Assembly: GCA_025055435.1 (NCBI GenBank)
Contig: JANWWN010000009.1
Coordinates: forward strand, 1 to 64,000
Direction of reading: 5' to 3'
Origin: Cyclobacteriaceae bacterium
GTDB taxonomy: Bacteria; Bacteroidota; Bacteroidia; Cytophagales; Cyclobacteriaceae
Length of the DNA: 64,000 nucleotides
The translations under genes were made by a program, and so were the position numbers. This document shows positions 11,001 through 18,677 of the stretch, in pieces; position 1 is the stretch's first letter, and each line of letters opens with the position of its first letter. The notes beneath the pieces are model-generated. The model was not told where the DNA came from. It searched no databases and saw only the letters and a program-made list of their open reading frames with translations.

Positions 11001-11601
11001 GTCGAAAGCTGTTCGCACCATTCATGTGGTAATACCGGTGCTCGATGTGCGGCTGGCACAACTGGAATTACTAACCGGAGCAGGTGGTGTAATACCTGCC
11101 GTCACGGTGCGAAATAACAGTAATGTTCCGCTGGTTAATCCTGTAATCGACTACGACCTGTCGGGCCGATCGATTATTCGTGAGGTGTTACCGGTTACCC
11201 TGGTGCCCAATTCTTCGTATCGGCATGTTTCTTCGGTGCTTATTCCTGAACTTCCATTCGTTGAGTATGTATGCGCTGCCGTTTTAATTGACGACGTAAC
11301 GCCTGCCGACAATCGTTATTGTTCCACACTTGAAAGTTCTTCGCTCATATTACAGCCCTTTCCCAATCCGGTAAGTCGTCAGCAGGAACTTATAGTTTCC
11401 TGGACTGCGGCCTCTGAAGGGCAGGCCTTTATTCGGCTATACGCATTAACTGGTCAGGAGGTGTTTACGGAAGCTGTACCTTCTGCACAGGGATATAATG
11501 CAGTGCGGCTTAACACATCCCGACTGCAGGAGGGGATGTACTTGCTGCGTGTTCAGGCAGGCAATCGGACAATTTCTTTCCGGATTCAGGTAATTCAATA
11601 A
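8050..11601 (+). CDS. Secreted multi-PKD protein with T9SS sorting domain
   Basis: About 1183 aa. A signal peptide (MQKAAVSVLFLVLTFRVLAQ) is followed by half a PKD domain ending in WEWDF near residue 50. Then come about five repeats of roughly 60 residues (FGTSLDNNPIVTSLGN, FGSSLSASPSATDLG, FGSSLNNAPSTT) that look like beta-propeller blades, then the missing PKD half (LRFTAGGTSRVSLAVKN). Six or so regular PKD domains follow, each with a WDFGD- or WNFG-like motif and a TAGTY-like strand. The last about 80 residues (LQPFPNPVSRQQ, LRVQAGNRTISFRI) are a type A T9SS C-terminal sorting domain. It is therefore predicted to be exported by Sec, crossed through T9SS and anchored or released at the surface. 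I start at ATG 8050; a TTG at 8038 would add four residues but sits in the -7 box. Confidence 0.85.
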   Translation: MQKAAVSVLFLVLTFRVLAQCPVAAFNAPSVACVQENILLENTSSGASEWEWDFCSGELELTPTASFVTASSSFFRARVFRLIRDENGLWFGFAIDQPNNLLIRFDFGTSLDNNPIVTSLGNPGSRLQNPLDMDFIREGNTWFALVANTGGNNLVRLNFGSSLSASPSATDLGTFGILNAPSGIDIISAGSATYAFVTVNSPEAVVLFSFGSSLNNAPSTTVYSVSGASGLRSISFIQECNEWFGLVTSYNTAAIHYVHFQNGLNNPPVIGQLALSGSSYSFPATVRLVNEGARYYAFVQSAFPAHVYRINFGESVTDLTGVYQNLGNLGISTDNGAFDIAGYNSLWRAFSIDLSGAIPGSGRLFRITFPETCAANMRSFSGSTPPVLRFTAGGTSRVSLAVKNTAGYTDYQSAEILVNAQQAPDIDFTIQNQCAQHPVNFFSQNTSGNIAGYQWDFGDSGTSALPDPSHIYLSAGTYPVQLQVTATNGCTNRVRKSVQVFSPPVPDFQLPPAAPFCTNQSYLFNNTSVFDAGSSITWNWLVNGVSVSVSQHLSTMFNQSVPHEIKLIAAIPGCSAEVVKNISAVAEGPLVNFSSSGQCQQSPVNFTNTTSGSVTIYTWNFGDGNNSNEVNPVHTFVTAGTFNVQLTAVNAAGCVNSKTLPITIYSRPQTDFSVALPPFSCSKTPTQFTDITPNPTDSNLASWFWDFNDGGVTSTVRNPQHTYLTAGTYRVALTVTTNFGCSASVQKDVQILPSPVPMFTYSPPCRSVPVQFNDVTSGSIQSRLWQIESTFYATQNPVHTFTTSGSKTITLTVTGTNSCVGSVTQNITVPNILVPDFMAERTCTNQQTVFTSLTNDTADPITGYSWNFGTAGTASGNPASATFTSTGTPSVSLTVITQTGCSYTRTKSITISAAPVASFQVSADAGGAPLTVNFTNTSTGATAYLWHFGDADGTTSTLPSPQFTYTQLGTYTAELKAFNSLGCLSKAVRTIHVVIPVLDVRLAQLELLTGAGGVIPAVTVRNNSNVPLVNPVIDYDLSGRSIIREVLPVTLVPNSSYRHVSSVLIPELPFVEYVCAAVLIDDVTPADNRYCSTLESSSLILQPFPNPVSRQQELIVSWTAASEGQAFIRLYALTGQEVFTEAVPSAQGYNAVRLNTSRLQEGMYLLRVQAGNRTISFRIQVIQ

Positions 11602-11634
11602 TCAGCCTGATAAAGCCGGTGCACGCTTTTTCAC

Positions 11635-11642
11635 TATTTTTG
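11635..11642 (+). promoter_or_regulatory. -7 box before the Lrp/AsnC regulator gene
   Basis: TATTTTTG matches TAnnTTTG and lies 26 nt before the ATG at 11669. A clear TTTG at -33 is not seen, so this is a moderate call. Confidence 0.45.
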
Positions 11643-11668
11643 AGCCGGTTTTACCTAATCCAAGCGGC

Positions 11669-12142
11669 ATGAAAAACATTAAACTGGACGCCACCGACCG
11701 TAAGATACTCACCTTGCTTCAACGCAATTCCAATATTACCAATGCCCAACTGGCTAAAGAAATTGGTTTGTCACCGGCCCCTACACTCGAACGTGTAAAA
11801 AAACTGGAAGACAACAAAGTTATCCGAAGCTACCATGCATGCATTAACCCCGCAGCAGTAGGTTTAGGAGTAAGTACCTTTGTGATGTGCTCGCTGAAAG
11901 GACACAACAAAGAAAACATCGAAAAATTTGTCAAGGCGATCGAAACCATTGATGAAGTTGTGGAGTGTCATCACATTACCGGTGCAGGCGATTTTATTCT
12001 AAAAATTGTAAGTGCCGATATCGCCTCGTATCAGCAACTCATACTGGAAAAGGTTTCCAATATCGAAGTGGTTGACAGCCTGCAAACCATGGTTATATTA
12101 TCCACTTTAAAAGACAGTAAGGTGTTGCCCATTCCGGCCTGA
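11669..12142 (+). CDS. Lrp/AsnC family transcriptional regulator
   Basis: 157 aa. Residues 6-60 (LDATDRKILTLLQRNSNITNAQLAKEIGLSP) form the AsnC-type winged helix-turn-helix. Residues about 70-145 form the RAM effector-binding/oligomerisation domain, with the GAGDFILKIV strand typical of the family. Such proteins are octameric regulators of amino-acid metabolism that respond to a small ligand. The ligand cannot be told here. The gene is followed after 2 bp by a phosphoribosyltransferase gene, so the two are probably co-transcribed. Confidence 0.9.
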   Translation: MKNIKLDATDRKILTLLQRNSNITNAQLAKEIGLSPAPTLERVKKLEDNKVIRSYHACINPAAVGLGVSTFVMCSLKGHNKENIEKFVKAIETIDEVVECHHITGAGDFILKIVSADIASYQQLILEKVSNIEVVDSLQTMVILSTLKDSKVLPIPA

Positions 12143-12144
12143 AT

Positions 12145-12648
12145 ATGACAGCCGACAAAACCCGCATCCTCGACTCCGGCCAGGTAAAACAGAAAATCCG
12201 CCGGATTGCCTATCAGATTTTTGAAGAAAATTTTAAGGAAAAATCCATCGTTATTGCCGGCATAGATGGTCAGGGTTACACCCTTGCAAAGTTAATCGCT
12301 AAAGAATTCGAAGCCGTATCGGCAATTCCGGTTACAGTGGTTAAAGTTATGCTCGACAAAGCCGCGCCTCAACAACATGAAGTAAAGCTGGATTGCCATA
12401 TTCAGGAAGTTAAAAAGAAAAGCATCGTTTTGGTAGATGATGTATTGAATACCGGTCGTACGCTGGCCTATGCCATGAAGCCATTTCTGGAAACCGAAGT
12501 AAAAAAACTGGAAGTAGCTGTATTGGTTAACCGAAGTCACACCACGTTTCCAATCTATCCGCGTTACAGCGGATTCGAACTGGCCACCACCATCAACGAC
12601 CACGTACAGGTTGTGCTGGGTAAAGATCCGGCAGTGTACCTCACGTAA
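12145..12648 (+). CDS. Type I phosphoribosyltransferase (PyrR-like)
   Basis: 167 aa. The PRPP-binding loop SIVLVDDVLNTGRTLAYA lies near residues 93-110, and the flexible loop/hood regions are as in PyrR and hypoxanthine/uracil phosphoribosyltransferases. Closest by eye is PyrR (HVQVVLGKDPAVYLT C-terminus), which in Bacillus is both a uracil phosphoribosyltransferase and a pyr mRNA-binding attenuator. No pyr genes are adjacent, so a regulatory role cannot be inferred. It is coupled to the Lrp gene (2-bp gap). Confidence 0.8.
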   Translation: MTADKTRILDSGQVKQKIRRIAYQIFEENFKEKSIVIAGIDGQGYTLAKLIAKEFEAVSAIPVTVVKVMLDKAAPQQHEVKLDCHIQEVKKKSIVLVDDVLNTGRTLAYAMKPFLETEVKKLEVAVLVNRSHTTFPIYPRYSGFELATTINDHVQVVLGKDPAVYLT

Positions 12649-12678
12649 CACAGGTATCCTGCGGTCATCATTAACAGT

Positions 12679-13236
12679 TTAATGACCCGCATCGCAGGTT
12701 TCTTCATCCGGCTCTTTCCCGAACCAAATAACACCGTAGTTACCGTAAATACCTACACCAACGGCTCTCCAGGTAACCTGTTTCCATATACCCCGGTTTA
12801 TGATTACCTGGTGGTGCCCTTCGCTTTTTTTCCAGGTTTCGAGTGCCTCTTCTGCACGGACTTTATCGGAGTGATAGTAAGAAATTTCATAGCCATCACC
12901 GGCATAGCGGCTCAGTTCGCGCGGTTTGTCCCACATACATTGGGCTTCTTTATGGTCGGAAGTATAACAACAGGGTTTCCACTTTCCTTTTGATGACCAG
13001 CTGTGCAAGTTGCAGGGTCCGGTAACGGGATTGTTTTCAGCCAGGTCGCGTACGTGAATCTGGGCTACAACGGAAAGATTGCGCGAAAGCGGGATAACCG
13101 GAAGTTGCAGGGATTTTCGGTAATCATTCAGCAACCGATACAATTTCAGTTCTTCAGCCGAAAGACAATTATCCGTTTGAGTGCCGGATGCTGTGCATAA
13201 AAAAAGAGTAAGCAGACAAATAACAATCAGTTTCAT
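12679..13236 (-). CDS. Secreted CAP (SCP/PR-1) domain protein
   Basis: 185 aa from the ATG at 13236, which gives a clean signal peptide ([18 protein letters not shown]); the frame is open further upstream but that would place the signal internally. The CAP fold is recognisable: [30 protein letters not shown], then HSWSSKG, then [15 protein letters not shown] and a final GNYGVIWFG strand. The His/Glu cavity residues of the family seem kept ([19 protein letters not shown]). Several cysteines suggest disulfides. The function of bacterial CAP proteins is mostly unknown. It is transcribed alone, divergently from icd. Confidence 0.85.
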   Translation of the reverse strand: MKLIVICLLTLFLCTASGTQTDNCLSAEELKLYRLLNDYRKSLQLPVIPLSRNLSVVAQIHVRDLAENNPVTGPCNLHSWSSKGKWKPCCYTSDHKEAQCMWDKPRELSRYAGDGYEISYYHSDKVRAEEALETWKKSEGHHQVIINRGIWKQVTWRAVGVGIYGNYGVIWFGKEPDEETCDAGH

Positions 13237-13293
13237 GGCAAGCAGGGAAACGTTTGCATGAAGTTGAAAGTATGTGTAGAAAAGGAAATTTCC

Positions 13294-13301
13294 TATTTTC
13301 G
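13294..13301 (+). promoter_or_regulatory. Putative -7 box before icd
   Basis: TATTTTCG differs by one base from TAnnTTTG and lies 31 nt before the icd ATG. No clear -33 box was found. Confidence 0.3.
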
Positions 13302-13332
13302 GCCTCTTTATCACATCAAACAATTAATCAAC

Positions 13333-14664
13333 ATGAGCGAACAGAAAATCACCATTAAGGCGGGTACGCTGAATGTGCCCGACCAACCCGTGATTCCCTT
13401 TATCGAAGGCGATGGAACCGGTGCAGATATCTGGCCGGCTGCACAGCTGGTATTGGATAAGGCTGTGGAAAAAGCTTACGGAGGAAAGCGAAAAATACAT
13501 TGGAAGGAAGTGCTGGCCGGAGAGAAATCGTTTAATAAAATAGGCAACTGGCTGCCGGATGAAACGCTGGAAGCTTTCAAGGAATATCTGGTAGGAATTA
13601 AAGGTCCGCTTACAACGCCTGTAGGAGGAGGTATTCGCTCGCTCAATGTTGCTTTGCGGCAAACACTCGACCTGTACGTGTGTCTTCGTCCGGTACGTTG
13701 GTACCAGGGTGTTCCTTCACCGGTTAAAAATCCGGGAGCGGTTGATATGGTCATCTTTCGCGAAAACACCGAGGATATTTATGCCGGGATAGAATTTGCG
13801 GCCGGCTCGCCCGAAGCCCAAAAAGTGCTGGATTTCCTGGCGAAAGAATTTCCAAAAGAATACCAAAAAATTCGCTTCAATACCAAAGAAAGGGCAGAGG
13901 CCTTTTGGAAGATGACGGATGTACCGGATGTGCGAACCGATATACAGGTGGGCATTGGCATTAAGCCGGTAAGCTGGAGCGGCAGCGTACGTCTCATTCA
14001 CAGCGCCATTACATACGCTATCAAACACAAGCGCAAGTCGGTAACACTGGTGCACAAAGGCAATATCATGAAATATACGGAGGGGGCCTTTATGGACTGG
14101 GGATACGCCATCGCTGAAAAATATTTTGGCGATAAGGTGTACACCTGGAAGCAGTGGGAAAAAACCAAAAAAGAAAAAGGCGAAGAAGCTGCCAATGCCG
14201 AACAAAAAGCAGCAGTTGCAGCAGGCAAAATCATCATCAAGGATTCGATAGCCGATATTACGCTGCAGCAGGTGCTTACCCGTCCGGAAGATTTCGATGT
14301 GATTGCTACCTTGAACCTGAATGGCGACTACTTAAGCGATGCCCTGGCTGCACAGGTAGGGGGCATTGGCATTGCGCCGGGCGCAAACATCAACTACGTT
14401 ACCGGCCATGCGATTTTTGAAGCCACACATGGAACGGCACCCAAATATGCCGGACAGGACAAGGTTAACCCGGGCTCGGTTATACTTTCGGGTGTCATGA
14501 TGCTGGAGTACATGGGCTGGCAGGAAGCAGCCGACCTGGTCAATAAAGGACTGGAAAAAGCCATATCGTCCAAACGGGTAACCTACGATTTTCACCGCCT
14601 GATGGAAGGGGCCACCCTGCTGAAGTGCTCCGAATTTGCGCAGGAAGTGGTGAAGAATATGTAA
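13333..14664 (+). CDS. icd: Isocitrate dehydrogenase (NADP+)
   Basis: 443 aa from the ATG at 13333 ([11 protein letters not shown]). The frame is open to 13258 but that extension has no homologous look and overlaps the leader. It oxidatively decarboxylates isocitrate to 2-oxoglutarate in the TCA cycle. Visible motifs: [14 protein letters not shown] near the N-terminus, the substrate loop [13 protein letters not shown] (its Ser corresponds to the E. coli IDH phosphorylation site), [44 protein letters not shown] and HGTAPKYAG. Length and motifs are those of the bacterial type I homodimeric NADP enzyme. Followed by a strong terminator. Confidence 0.95.
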   Translation: MSEQKITIKAGTLNVPDQPVIPFIEGDGTGADIWPAAQLVLDKAVEKAYGGKRKIHWKEVLAGEKSFNKIGNWLPDETLEAFKEYLVGIKGPLTTPVGGGIRSLNVALRQTLDLYVCLRPVRWYQGVPSPVKNPGAVDMVIFRENTEDIYAGIEFAAGSPEAQKVLDFLAKEFPKEYQKIRFNTKERAEAFWKMTDVPDVRTDIQVGIGIKPVSWSGSVRLIHSAITYAIKHKRKSVTLVHKGNIMKYTEGAFMDWGYAIAEKYFGDKVYTWKQWEKTKKEKGEEAANAEQKAAVAAGKIIIKDSIADITLQQVLTRPEDFDVIATLNLNGDYLSDALAAQVGGIGIAPGANINYVTGHAIFEATHGTAPKYAGQDKVNPGSVILSGVMMLEYMGWQEAADLVNKGLEKAISSKRVTYDFHRLMEGATLLKCSEFAQEVVKNM

Positions 14665-14675
14665 GAGTTTTTTAT

Positions 14676-14720
14676 GGGAACATAACCGGTTGCTTTCGCT
14701 TCAAAGTTATGTTCCCTTTT
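14676..14720 (+). terminator. Rho-independent terminator after icd
   Basis: An 11-bp perfect stem (GGGAACATAAC at 14676-14686 with GTTATGTTCCC at 14706-14716), a 19-nt loop and a TTTT tail starting 12 bp after the icd stop. Confidence 0.8.
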
Positions 14721-14818
14721 GTCTTTCTTGCCTTTAACCCGCTACAGCTGTTAAAATTCTTGTAATCCATTCCTTTAGGAAAAACCCCCTCTGGTTAAGT
14801 AAGAACCACTATCTGTAA

Positions 14819-14838
14819 AATACCTGAAAACAGGTATT
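14819..14838. repeat. Perfect hairpin AATACCTG-AAAA-CAGGTATT
   Basis: An 8-bp perfect inverted repeat with an AAAA loop in the gap between icd and the small HTH gene, about 95 nt before that gene. No T-run follows, so it may be an operator or an RNA stem rather than a terminator. Confidence 0.5.
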
Positions 14839-14932
14839 GTGTCCGTTAGGGTGATTGGAAAACTTTGGAAAAATTTATGGCAGGGCTGAATTATGTACAG
14901 TCCGGAAATACATTTTGTCTTGAATAAGATAT

Positions 14933-15148
14933 ATGATTTTGTCTTTGGTAATTAAATCCCAGACCCTCAGTCTGCTTCGACTTGCAGCCGAAGGGCTGAC
15001 ACCGGATGAAATTACCAGAATTGAAAATATAAGCAAGAAAGAAATCGAAACTCAACTGAAGCAGGTTTATAAGCAATTAAAAACCACCGACCCGCTTCAG
15101 GCACTGCAGCTACTTGCAAAAACCGACTTTAAGGTAGTTGATGATTAA
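14933..15148 (+). CDS. Small standalone LuxR-type HTH protein
   Basis: 71 aa. Residues 10-66 resemble the C-terminal GerE/LuxR helix-turn-helix: LSLLRLAAEGLTPDEITRIENISKKEIETQLKQVYKQL followed by DPLQALQLL, matching the family pattern of LAEG, EIA-like helix, S-x-TVK-like recognition helix and the xxA dimer helix. There is no receiver or ligand domain, so it is a free DNA-binding domain or a remnant of a response regulator. Its 3' end overlaps convergent ribH by 4 bp. I start at the ATG at 14933; the upstream region holds only a near-match to a -7 box. Gene reality fairly likely, family call moderate. Confidence 0.65.
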   Translation: MILSLVIKSQTLSLLRLAAEGLTPDEITRIENISKKEIETQLKQVYKQLKTTDPLQALQLLAKTDFKVVDD

Positions 15149-15612
15149 AACTGTAACATACGGATGGCCGTAAGCGCAGCTTCTTCACCTTTATTTCCAT
15201 ACTTACCTCCGGCGCGGTCGTACGCCTGTTGTTTGTTCAATGTGGTAAGCACCCCGAATACAACAGGCTTGCCGGTTTTTAAGGAAACCTCAGTTAGCCC
15301 GTAAGCCACTGCCTGACAGATATAATCAAAATGCGGAGTTTCGCCTTTAATAACACACCCCAGACAAATTACGGCATCAATTTCTTTTTGCTGTGCCATC
15401 TTAAGTGCGCCCAGCGATAGCTCGAAACTACCCGGAACATTTTTTCGGATAATTTGCTTTATCGCAACTCCATGCGCAAGCAGCGCTGAAACTGCTCCGC
15501 TATACAGTGCCTCTGTGATTTCTTCGTTCCATTCGCTCACTACAATGGCAAATCTTTTTTTCTTTAAAGAAGATTCAACTTTTACTTTTCCGCTCTTTAG
15601 AGTTCCGGGCAT
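15145..15612 (-). CDS. ribH: 6,7-dimethyl-8-ribityllumazine synthase
   Basis: 155 aa. Catalyses the penultimate step of riboflavin biosynthesis, condensing 5-amino-6-ribitylaminouracil with 3,4-dihydroxy-2-butanone 4-phosphate. Visible motifs: VVSEWNEEITEAL near residues 24-36, VPGSFELSLGA for substrate binding, CLGCVIKGETPHFDYI with the catalytic His at 94, and FGVLTTLNKQQAYDRAGGK. No other rib gene is adjacent and no FMN riboswitch is visible. A terminator-like hairpin stands 20 bp upstream. Confidence 0.95.
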   Translation of the reverse strand: MPGTLKSGKVKVESSLKKKRFAIVVSEWNEEITEALYSGAVSALLAHGVAIKQIIRKNVPGSFELSLGALKMAQQKEIDAVICLGCVIKGETPHFDYICQAVAYGLTEVSLKTGKPVVFGVLTTLNKQQAYDRAGGKYGNKGEEAALTAIRMLQF

Positions 15613-15621
15613 ATCGCAGTA

Positions 15622-15650
15622 AATTAAAAAAGGGATGGCGGAGCCATCCC
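15622..15650 (-). terminator. Terminator between TPR gene and ribH (minus strand)
   Basis: Read on the minus strand, an 8-bp perfect stem (GGGATGGC/GCCATCCC at 15632-15639 and 15643-15650) with a 3-nt loop is followed by a T6 run. It ends the TPR transcript. A TACATTCG element at 15653-15660 (minus strand), close to a -7 box, sits immediately upstream, so it could alternatively act in a short ribH leader. Confidence 0.75.
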
Positions 15651-15672
15651 TGCGAATGTAGAATAATTTCTT

Positions 15673-16362
15673 TTAGGAATTTGACTCGAGTCGTGCTTTC
15701 AGTTTTCGCGCATTTTGGTACTCAGCCGATTCCCAGTATTTGTTAATTACTTCATCGTATGCCTGAATAGCCTTGTCGCGCTGTTCGGCTTTTTCGTAGG
15801 CCAGGGCAGCCTTCATCAAATAAGCGGGAGTAAAATATTTGTTGGGTTTATAGTTGGCTGCCTTTTCATAGTAACGCGCTGCATCGGCATACTTTTGTTC
15901 TTCCATATAGGTATCCCCAATCAGGCTATAGGCCCGTGCCTGAATAAGTAAATCGTTCGATGAAAAATCTTCCAGATATAGACGGGCCGCTTCATATTTT
16001 CCTTGCTTCAGGAAGGAAACGCCAGCGTAGAAGTGGGCCAGGTTAGCCGCTTTGGTGATGCCGTATTCATCAATGATATCAATAAACCCAAGGTTGTTAC
16101 CGTCACCATTCAGCGCCAGGGCCAGGCTATCCTTTTCAAAATAAAAAATGGCCTGAAACATCTGCCGTTGGGCTTCTTCTTCCAGATTGCTTTTATAGTA
16201 GGTAAAACCAAAATATCCACCAACGGCAAGCGCGATAATAATAGCAATTCCAGCCAGCAGTTTCGGGTGTTTTTCCAGCCAGGCTTCCGCACCTTCCAGC
16301 TTTTCGGATAATACCTCATCCGACTTGGTTAATACATCGATAGGTTCATCTTTTTTGGCCAT
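15673..16362 (-). CDS. Membrane-anchored TPR protein (YfgM/Ancillary-like)
   Basis: 229 aa from ATG 16362 (MAKKDEP). A charged cytoplasmic N-terminus is followed by one transmembrane helix at about 35-56 (LLAGIAIIIALAVGGYFGFTYY) and a periplasmic tetratricopeptide region, with units around AGVSFLKQGKYEAARLYLEDF, IGDTYMEEQKYADAARYYEKA and AALAYEKAEQRDKAIQAYDEV. This layout resembles E. coli YfgM, a SecYEG-associated periplasmic chaperone, but similar TPR proteins have other roles, so I do not assign one. It is between pdhA and ribH on the same strand but has its own promoter-like element. Confidence 0.78.
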   Translation of the reverse strand: MAKKDEPIDVLTKSDEVLSEKLEGAEAWLEKHPKLLAGIAIIIALAVGGYFGFTYYKSNLEEEAQRQMFQAIFYFEKDSLALALNGDGNNLGFIDIIDEYGITKAANLAHFYAGVSFLKQGKYEAARLYLEDFSSNDLLIQARAYSLIGDTYMEEQKYADAARYYEKAANYKPNKYFTPAYLMKAALAYEKAEQRDKAIQAYDEVINKYWESAEYQNARKLKARLESNS

Positions 16363-16391
16363 GCGCAAATACGGTTTTTCTTAAAATTTAA

Positions 16392-16417
16392 AATCCATCT
16401 CTTTATAAAGATGGATT
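16392..16417 (-). terminator. Hairpin between pdhA and the TPR gene
   Basis: A 9-bp perfect stem (AATCCATCT with AGATGGATT), 7-nt loop, followed on the minus strand by a T/A-rich tract. It can be the pdhA terminator. A TAnnTTTG box lies just upstream of it at 16431-16438, so the stem would also be in the leader of the TPR mRNA. Confidence 0.5.
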
Positions 16418-16430
16418 AAAAACGGGCGGG

Positions 16431-16462
16431 CAAAACTACGAATAACCCAAAAGATCACCAAG
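16431..16462 (-). promoter_or_regulatory. Promoter for the TPR gene (minus strand)
   Basis: Minus strand: CTTG at 16462-16459, 20 nt, then TAGTTTTG at 16438-16431, matching the Bacteroidota -33/-7 pattern. It lies in the 105-bp gap between pdhA and the TPR gene. Confidence 0.5.
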
Positions 16463-16467
16463 ATGAC

Positions 16468-17505
16468 TTAATCAACAATAAAGGGATAATCGGGCTGGGT
16501 GTAAATGTCGGTTAGTGCTTCTGAAGGGTCAGGGAAAGGCGACTCCTCAGCAAATTTTACACTTTCTTCAACCTGTTGCTGTACGCGGGCTTCGATACTT
16601 TCCAATTCCTGCTCAGTGGCAAATTTCTTTTCAAGGATGGTTCTGCGAACCTGCTCAATCGGGTCGCGTTGTTTGTATTGCTCTACTTCTTCCTTGGTGC
16701 GGTACTTCTGCGGGTCGGACATCGAATGCCCTTTGTACCGATAGGTGCGGAATTCCAGAAGTGTAGGACCTTCGCCCGTGCGCGCCCGTATGGCAGCCCG
16801 CGCTACGGCCTGATGTACTTCTTCCACCCGCATGGCATCAACCGGTTCGCTGGGCATATCATAGGCTTCACCTAACTTATACAAATCAGTTACGTTGGAA
16901 GTCCGCTGAACCGAGGTTCCCATGGCATAGCCGTTATTTTCGATTACAAAAATTACCGGCAGCTTCCACAGCATGGCTAAATTCAGTGCTTCATGAAAAG
17001 CTCCCTGCCGCACGGCACCATCGCCCATATAGCAAATGCACACATTTCCGGTTTTGTTGTACTTCTCGGCAAAGGCTATTCCTGCACCTAATGGAATTTG
17101 TCCACCCACTATGCCATGTCCGCCTAAAAAATTCACAGATTTATCGAAAATGTGCATGGAGCCTCCCTTTCCCTTGGAGCAACCCGTTGCTTTACCGAAC
17201 AATTCGGCCATTACTGCATTGGGGCTGGTGCCCAGTGCAAGCGGGTGGGCGTGGTCGCGGTAAGCTGTAATCCATTTGTCGCCTTTGGTTAAGGCTGTGG
17301 CCGCACCGGCTGCGCAGGCCTCCTGCCCGATATATAAATGACAGAAGCCCTTGATTTTCTGCATGCCGTAGAGCTGACCGGCTTTTTCTTCAAAGCGGCG
17401 CATTAACAACATGCTTTCAAACCAGAACAGGTAGGTTTCTTTTGAAAATTCTGATTTTGCAGACTTTCCTGCAGGTTTTACGGCTTCTTTGGTAGAGGTT
17501 GCCAT
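16468..17505 (-). CDS. pdhA: Pyruvate dehydrogenase E1 component, alpha subunit
   Basis: 345 aa. The TPP-dependent E1 alpha chain decarboxylates pyruvate and reductively acetylates the lipoyl group of E2. Motifs: FEEKAGQLYGMQKIKGFCHLYIGQEA at the N-terminus, YRDHAHPLALG, GKGGSMHIFDKSVNFLGGHGIVGGQIP, and the TPP-binding stretch MGDGAVRQGAFHEALNLA ending in ENNGYAMGT. The phosphorylation-loop region RYKGHSMSDPQKYR is intact. The beta subunit gene is not next to it. A possible promoter is TTAATTTG (plus coordinates 17529-17536, minus strand) with CTTG 19 nt upstream. The start region overlaps the recF promoter on the other strand. Confidence 0.93.
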   Translation of the reverse strand: MATSTKEAVKPAGKSAKSEFSKETYLFWFESMLLMRRFEEKAGQLYGMQKIKGFCHLYIGQEACAAGAATALTKGDKWITAYRDHAHPLALGTSPNAVMAELFGKATGCSKGKGGSMHIFDKSVNFLGGHGIVGGQIPLGAGIAFAEKYNKTGNVCICYMGDGAVRQGAFHEALNLAMLWKLPVIFVIENNGYAMGTSVQRTSNVTDLYKLGEAYDMPSEPVDAMRVEEVHQAVARAAIRARTGEGPTLLEFRTYRYKGHSMSDPQKYRTKEEVEQYKQRDPIEQVRRTILEKKFATEQELESIEARVQQQVEESVKFAEESPFPDPSEALTDIYTQPDYPFIVD

Positions 17506-17519
17506 ATCAAATAACTTTG
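17488..17519 (+). promoter_or_regulatory. Promoter for recF
   Basis: TTTG at 17488-17491, 20 nt, TAACTTTG at 17512-17519, fitting the -33/-7 pattern. It overlaps the 5' end of the divergent pdhA gene and supports a recF start downstream of about 17525. Confidence 0.5.
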
Positions 17520-17576
17520 AGCGGCCTGCAAATTAATGCGCAAAAGACCAATACCCAAGTAAAAACAGGACACCGG

Positions 17577-18677
17577 GTGTACCTTCATCACATTCAACTC
17601 ATTAATTACCGGAATTATCCGGAGGCTTCCTATGCCTTTTCCCGCCAGGTTACGGCATTTACGGGACTCAACGGCACAGGTAAAACCAATTTGCTCGATG
17701 CCATTTATTACTTGTCGGCATTGCGCAGTTTTCTCAGCTATGCCGACCAAAATGTTATGCGGCATGGAACGGATTTTTTTTTCATTTGCGGCGAGTTTAC
17801 GCGACACCACACCCGACACACAATCCGTTGTCAGTTTAAAGTTGGTGCAGGAAAAGAAGTATCCGAAGACGGTACACCTTATCAACGTTTCAGCGCGCAT
17901 GTCGGAAGATACCCCATGGTGTTGATTGCTCCGCAGGATATGGAGTTGATTACAGGCGGCAGTGAGGTACGCAGAAAATTTTTTGATCAGGTCATCAGTC
18001 AGGTTGATGCGGTTTACCTTCAGAACCTGATGATATATCAGCATACACTGCAACAACGAAACAGTTTGCTGGATCATTTTAACAGAACGCAAACATGGGA
18101 TGAAGACCTGCTTCTTGCTTACGATGAAAAACTAACCGATTCCGGCAACAAACTCATTCAGCGCCGGAAATTATTTATCGAAAATTTTCAGACAGAACTT
18201 GTTAACGCGTACTTTAAATTATCAGGACAGGAGTCAGTACAAGTGTTGTATCGCTCCGATATATCGGGTGATGATTTTGCATCAGTATTGTTGACTGCTC
18301 GTCCACGCGACCGCGTGCTGCAGCGCACCACGGCAGGACCCCATCGCGATGATTATATCTTTATGATGAACGGCCAGGAGCTAAAAAAAAGCGGCTCGCA
18401 AGGGCAGCAAAAAACGTTCATTGCCGCATTGAAACTTGCCCACTACGCTCACATCCTTGAGCACACCGGATTTGCGCCGGTTTTGCTCATGGATGATTTG
18501 TTTGATAAATTGGACGATATACGGGTTAACCGACTGCTTCAATTGATTGCAACTAATAAGGGTCAGGTTTTTATAACCGATGCGCGTGAGGAGCGAACCC
18601 GGCAGGCCCTGTTAAAAGCAGACCTCGATTTTGAAATTATTCAGCCCGGTAAAACAGTAATCCCATCAACAACATGA
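17577..18677 (+). CDS. recF: DNA replication and repair protein RecF
   Basis: 366 aa from a GTG at 17577, which gives the usual RecF N-terminus MYLHHIQLINYRNY; an upstream in-frame ATG at 17499 would begin inside pdhA and before the promoter. It is an SMC-like ATPase that helps RecR/RecO load RecA at gaps. Walker A is GLNGTGKT at 30-37; the signature region is SGSQGQQKTFIAALKLA and Walker B is VLLMDDLFDKLDD near the C-terminus. It overlaps the DUF721 gene by 4 bp. dnaA, dnaN and gyrB are not adjacent, unlike in many bacteria. Confidence 0.93.
   Translation: MYLHHIQLINYRNYPEASYAFSRQVTAFTGLNGTGKTNLLDAIYYLSALRSFLSYADQNVMRHGTDFFFICGEFTRHHTRHTIRCQFKVGAGKEVSEDGTPYQRFSAHVGRYPMVLIAPQDMELITGGSEVRRKFFDQVISQVDAVYLQNLMIYQHTLQQRNSLLDHFNRTQTWDEDLLLAYDEKLTDSGNKLIQRRKLFIENFQTELVNAYFKLSGQESVQVLYRSDISGDDFASVLLTARPRDRVLQRTTAGPHRDDYIFMMNGQELKKSGSQGQQKTFIAALKLAHYAHILEHTGFAPVLLMDDLFDKLDDIRVNRLLQLIATNKGQVFITDAREERTRQALLKADLDFEIIQPGKTVIPSTT

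Noticed and set aside
13237..13332. N-terminal extensions of the CAP protein and icd into the divergent spacer
   Set aside because: The extension of CAP would put its signal peptide inside; that of icd has no family counterpart. Both share this spacer, which should hold promoters.
17499..17576. Upstream extension of recF from ATG 17499
   Set aside because: It overlaps the pdhA start and precedes the -7 box; the RecF family begins at MYLHHIQLINYRNY, encoded from GTG 17577.
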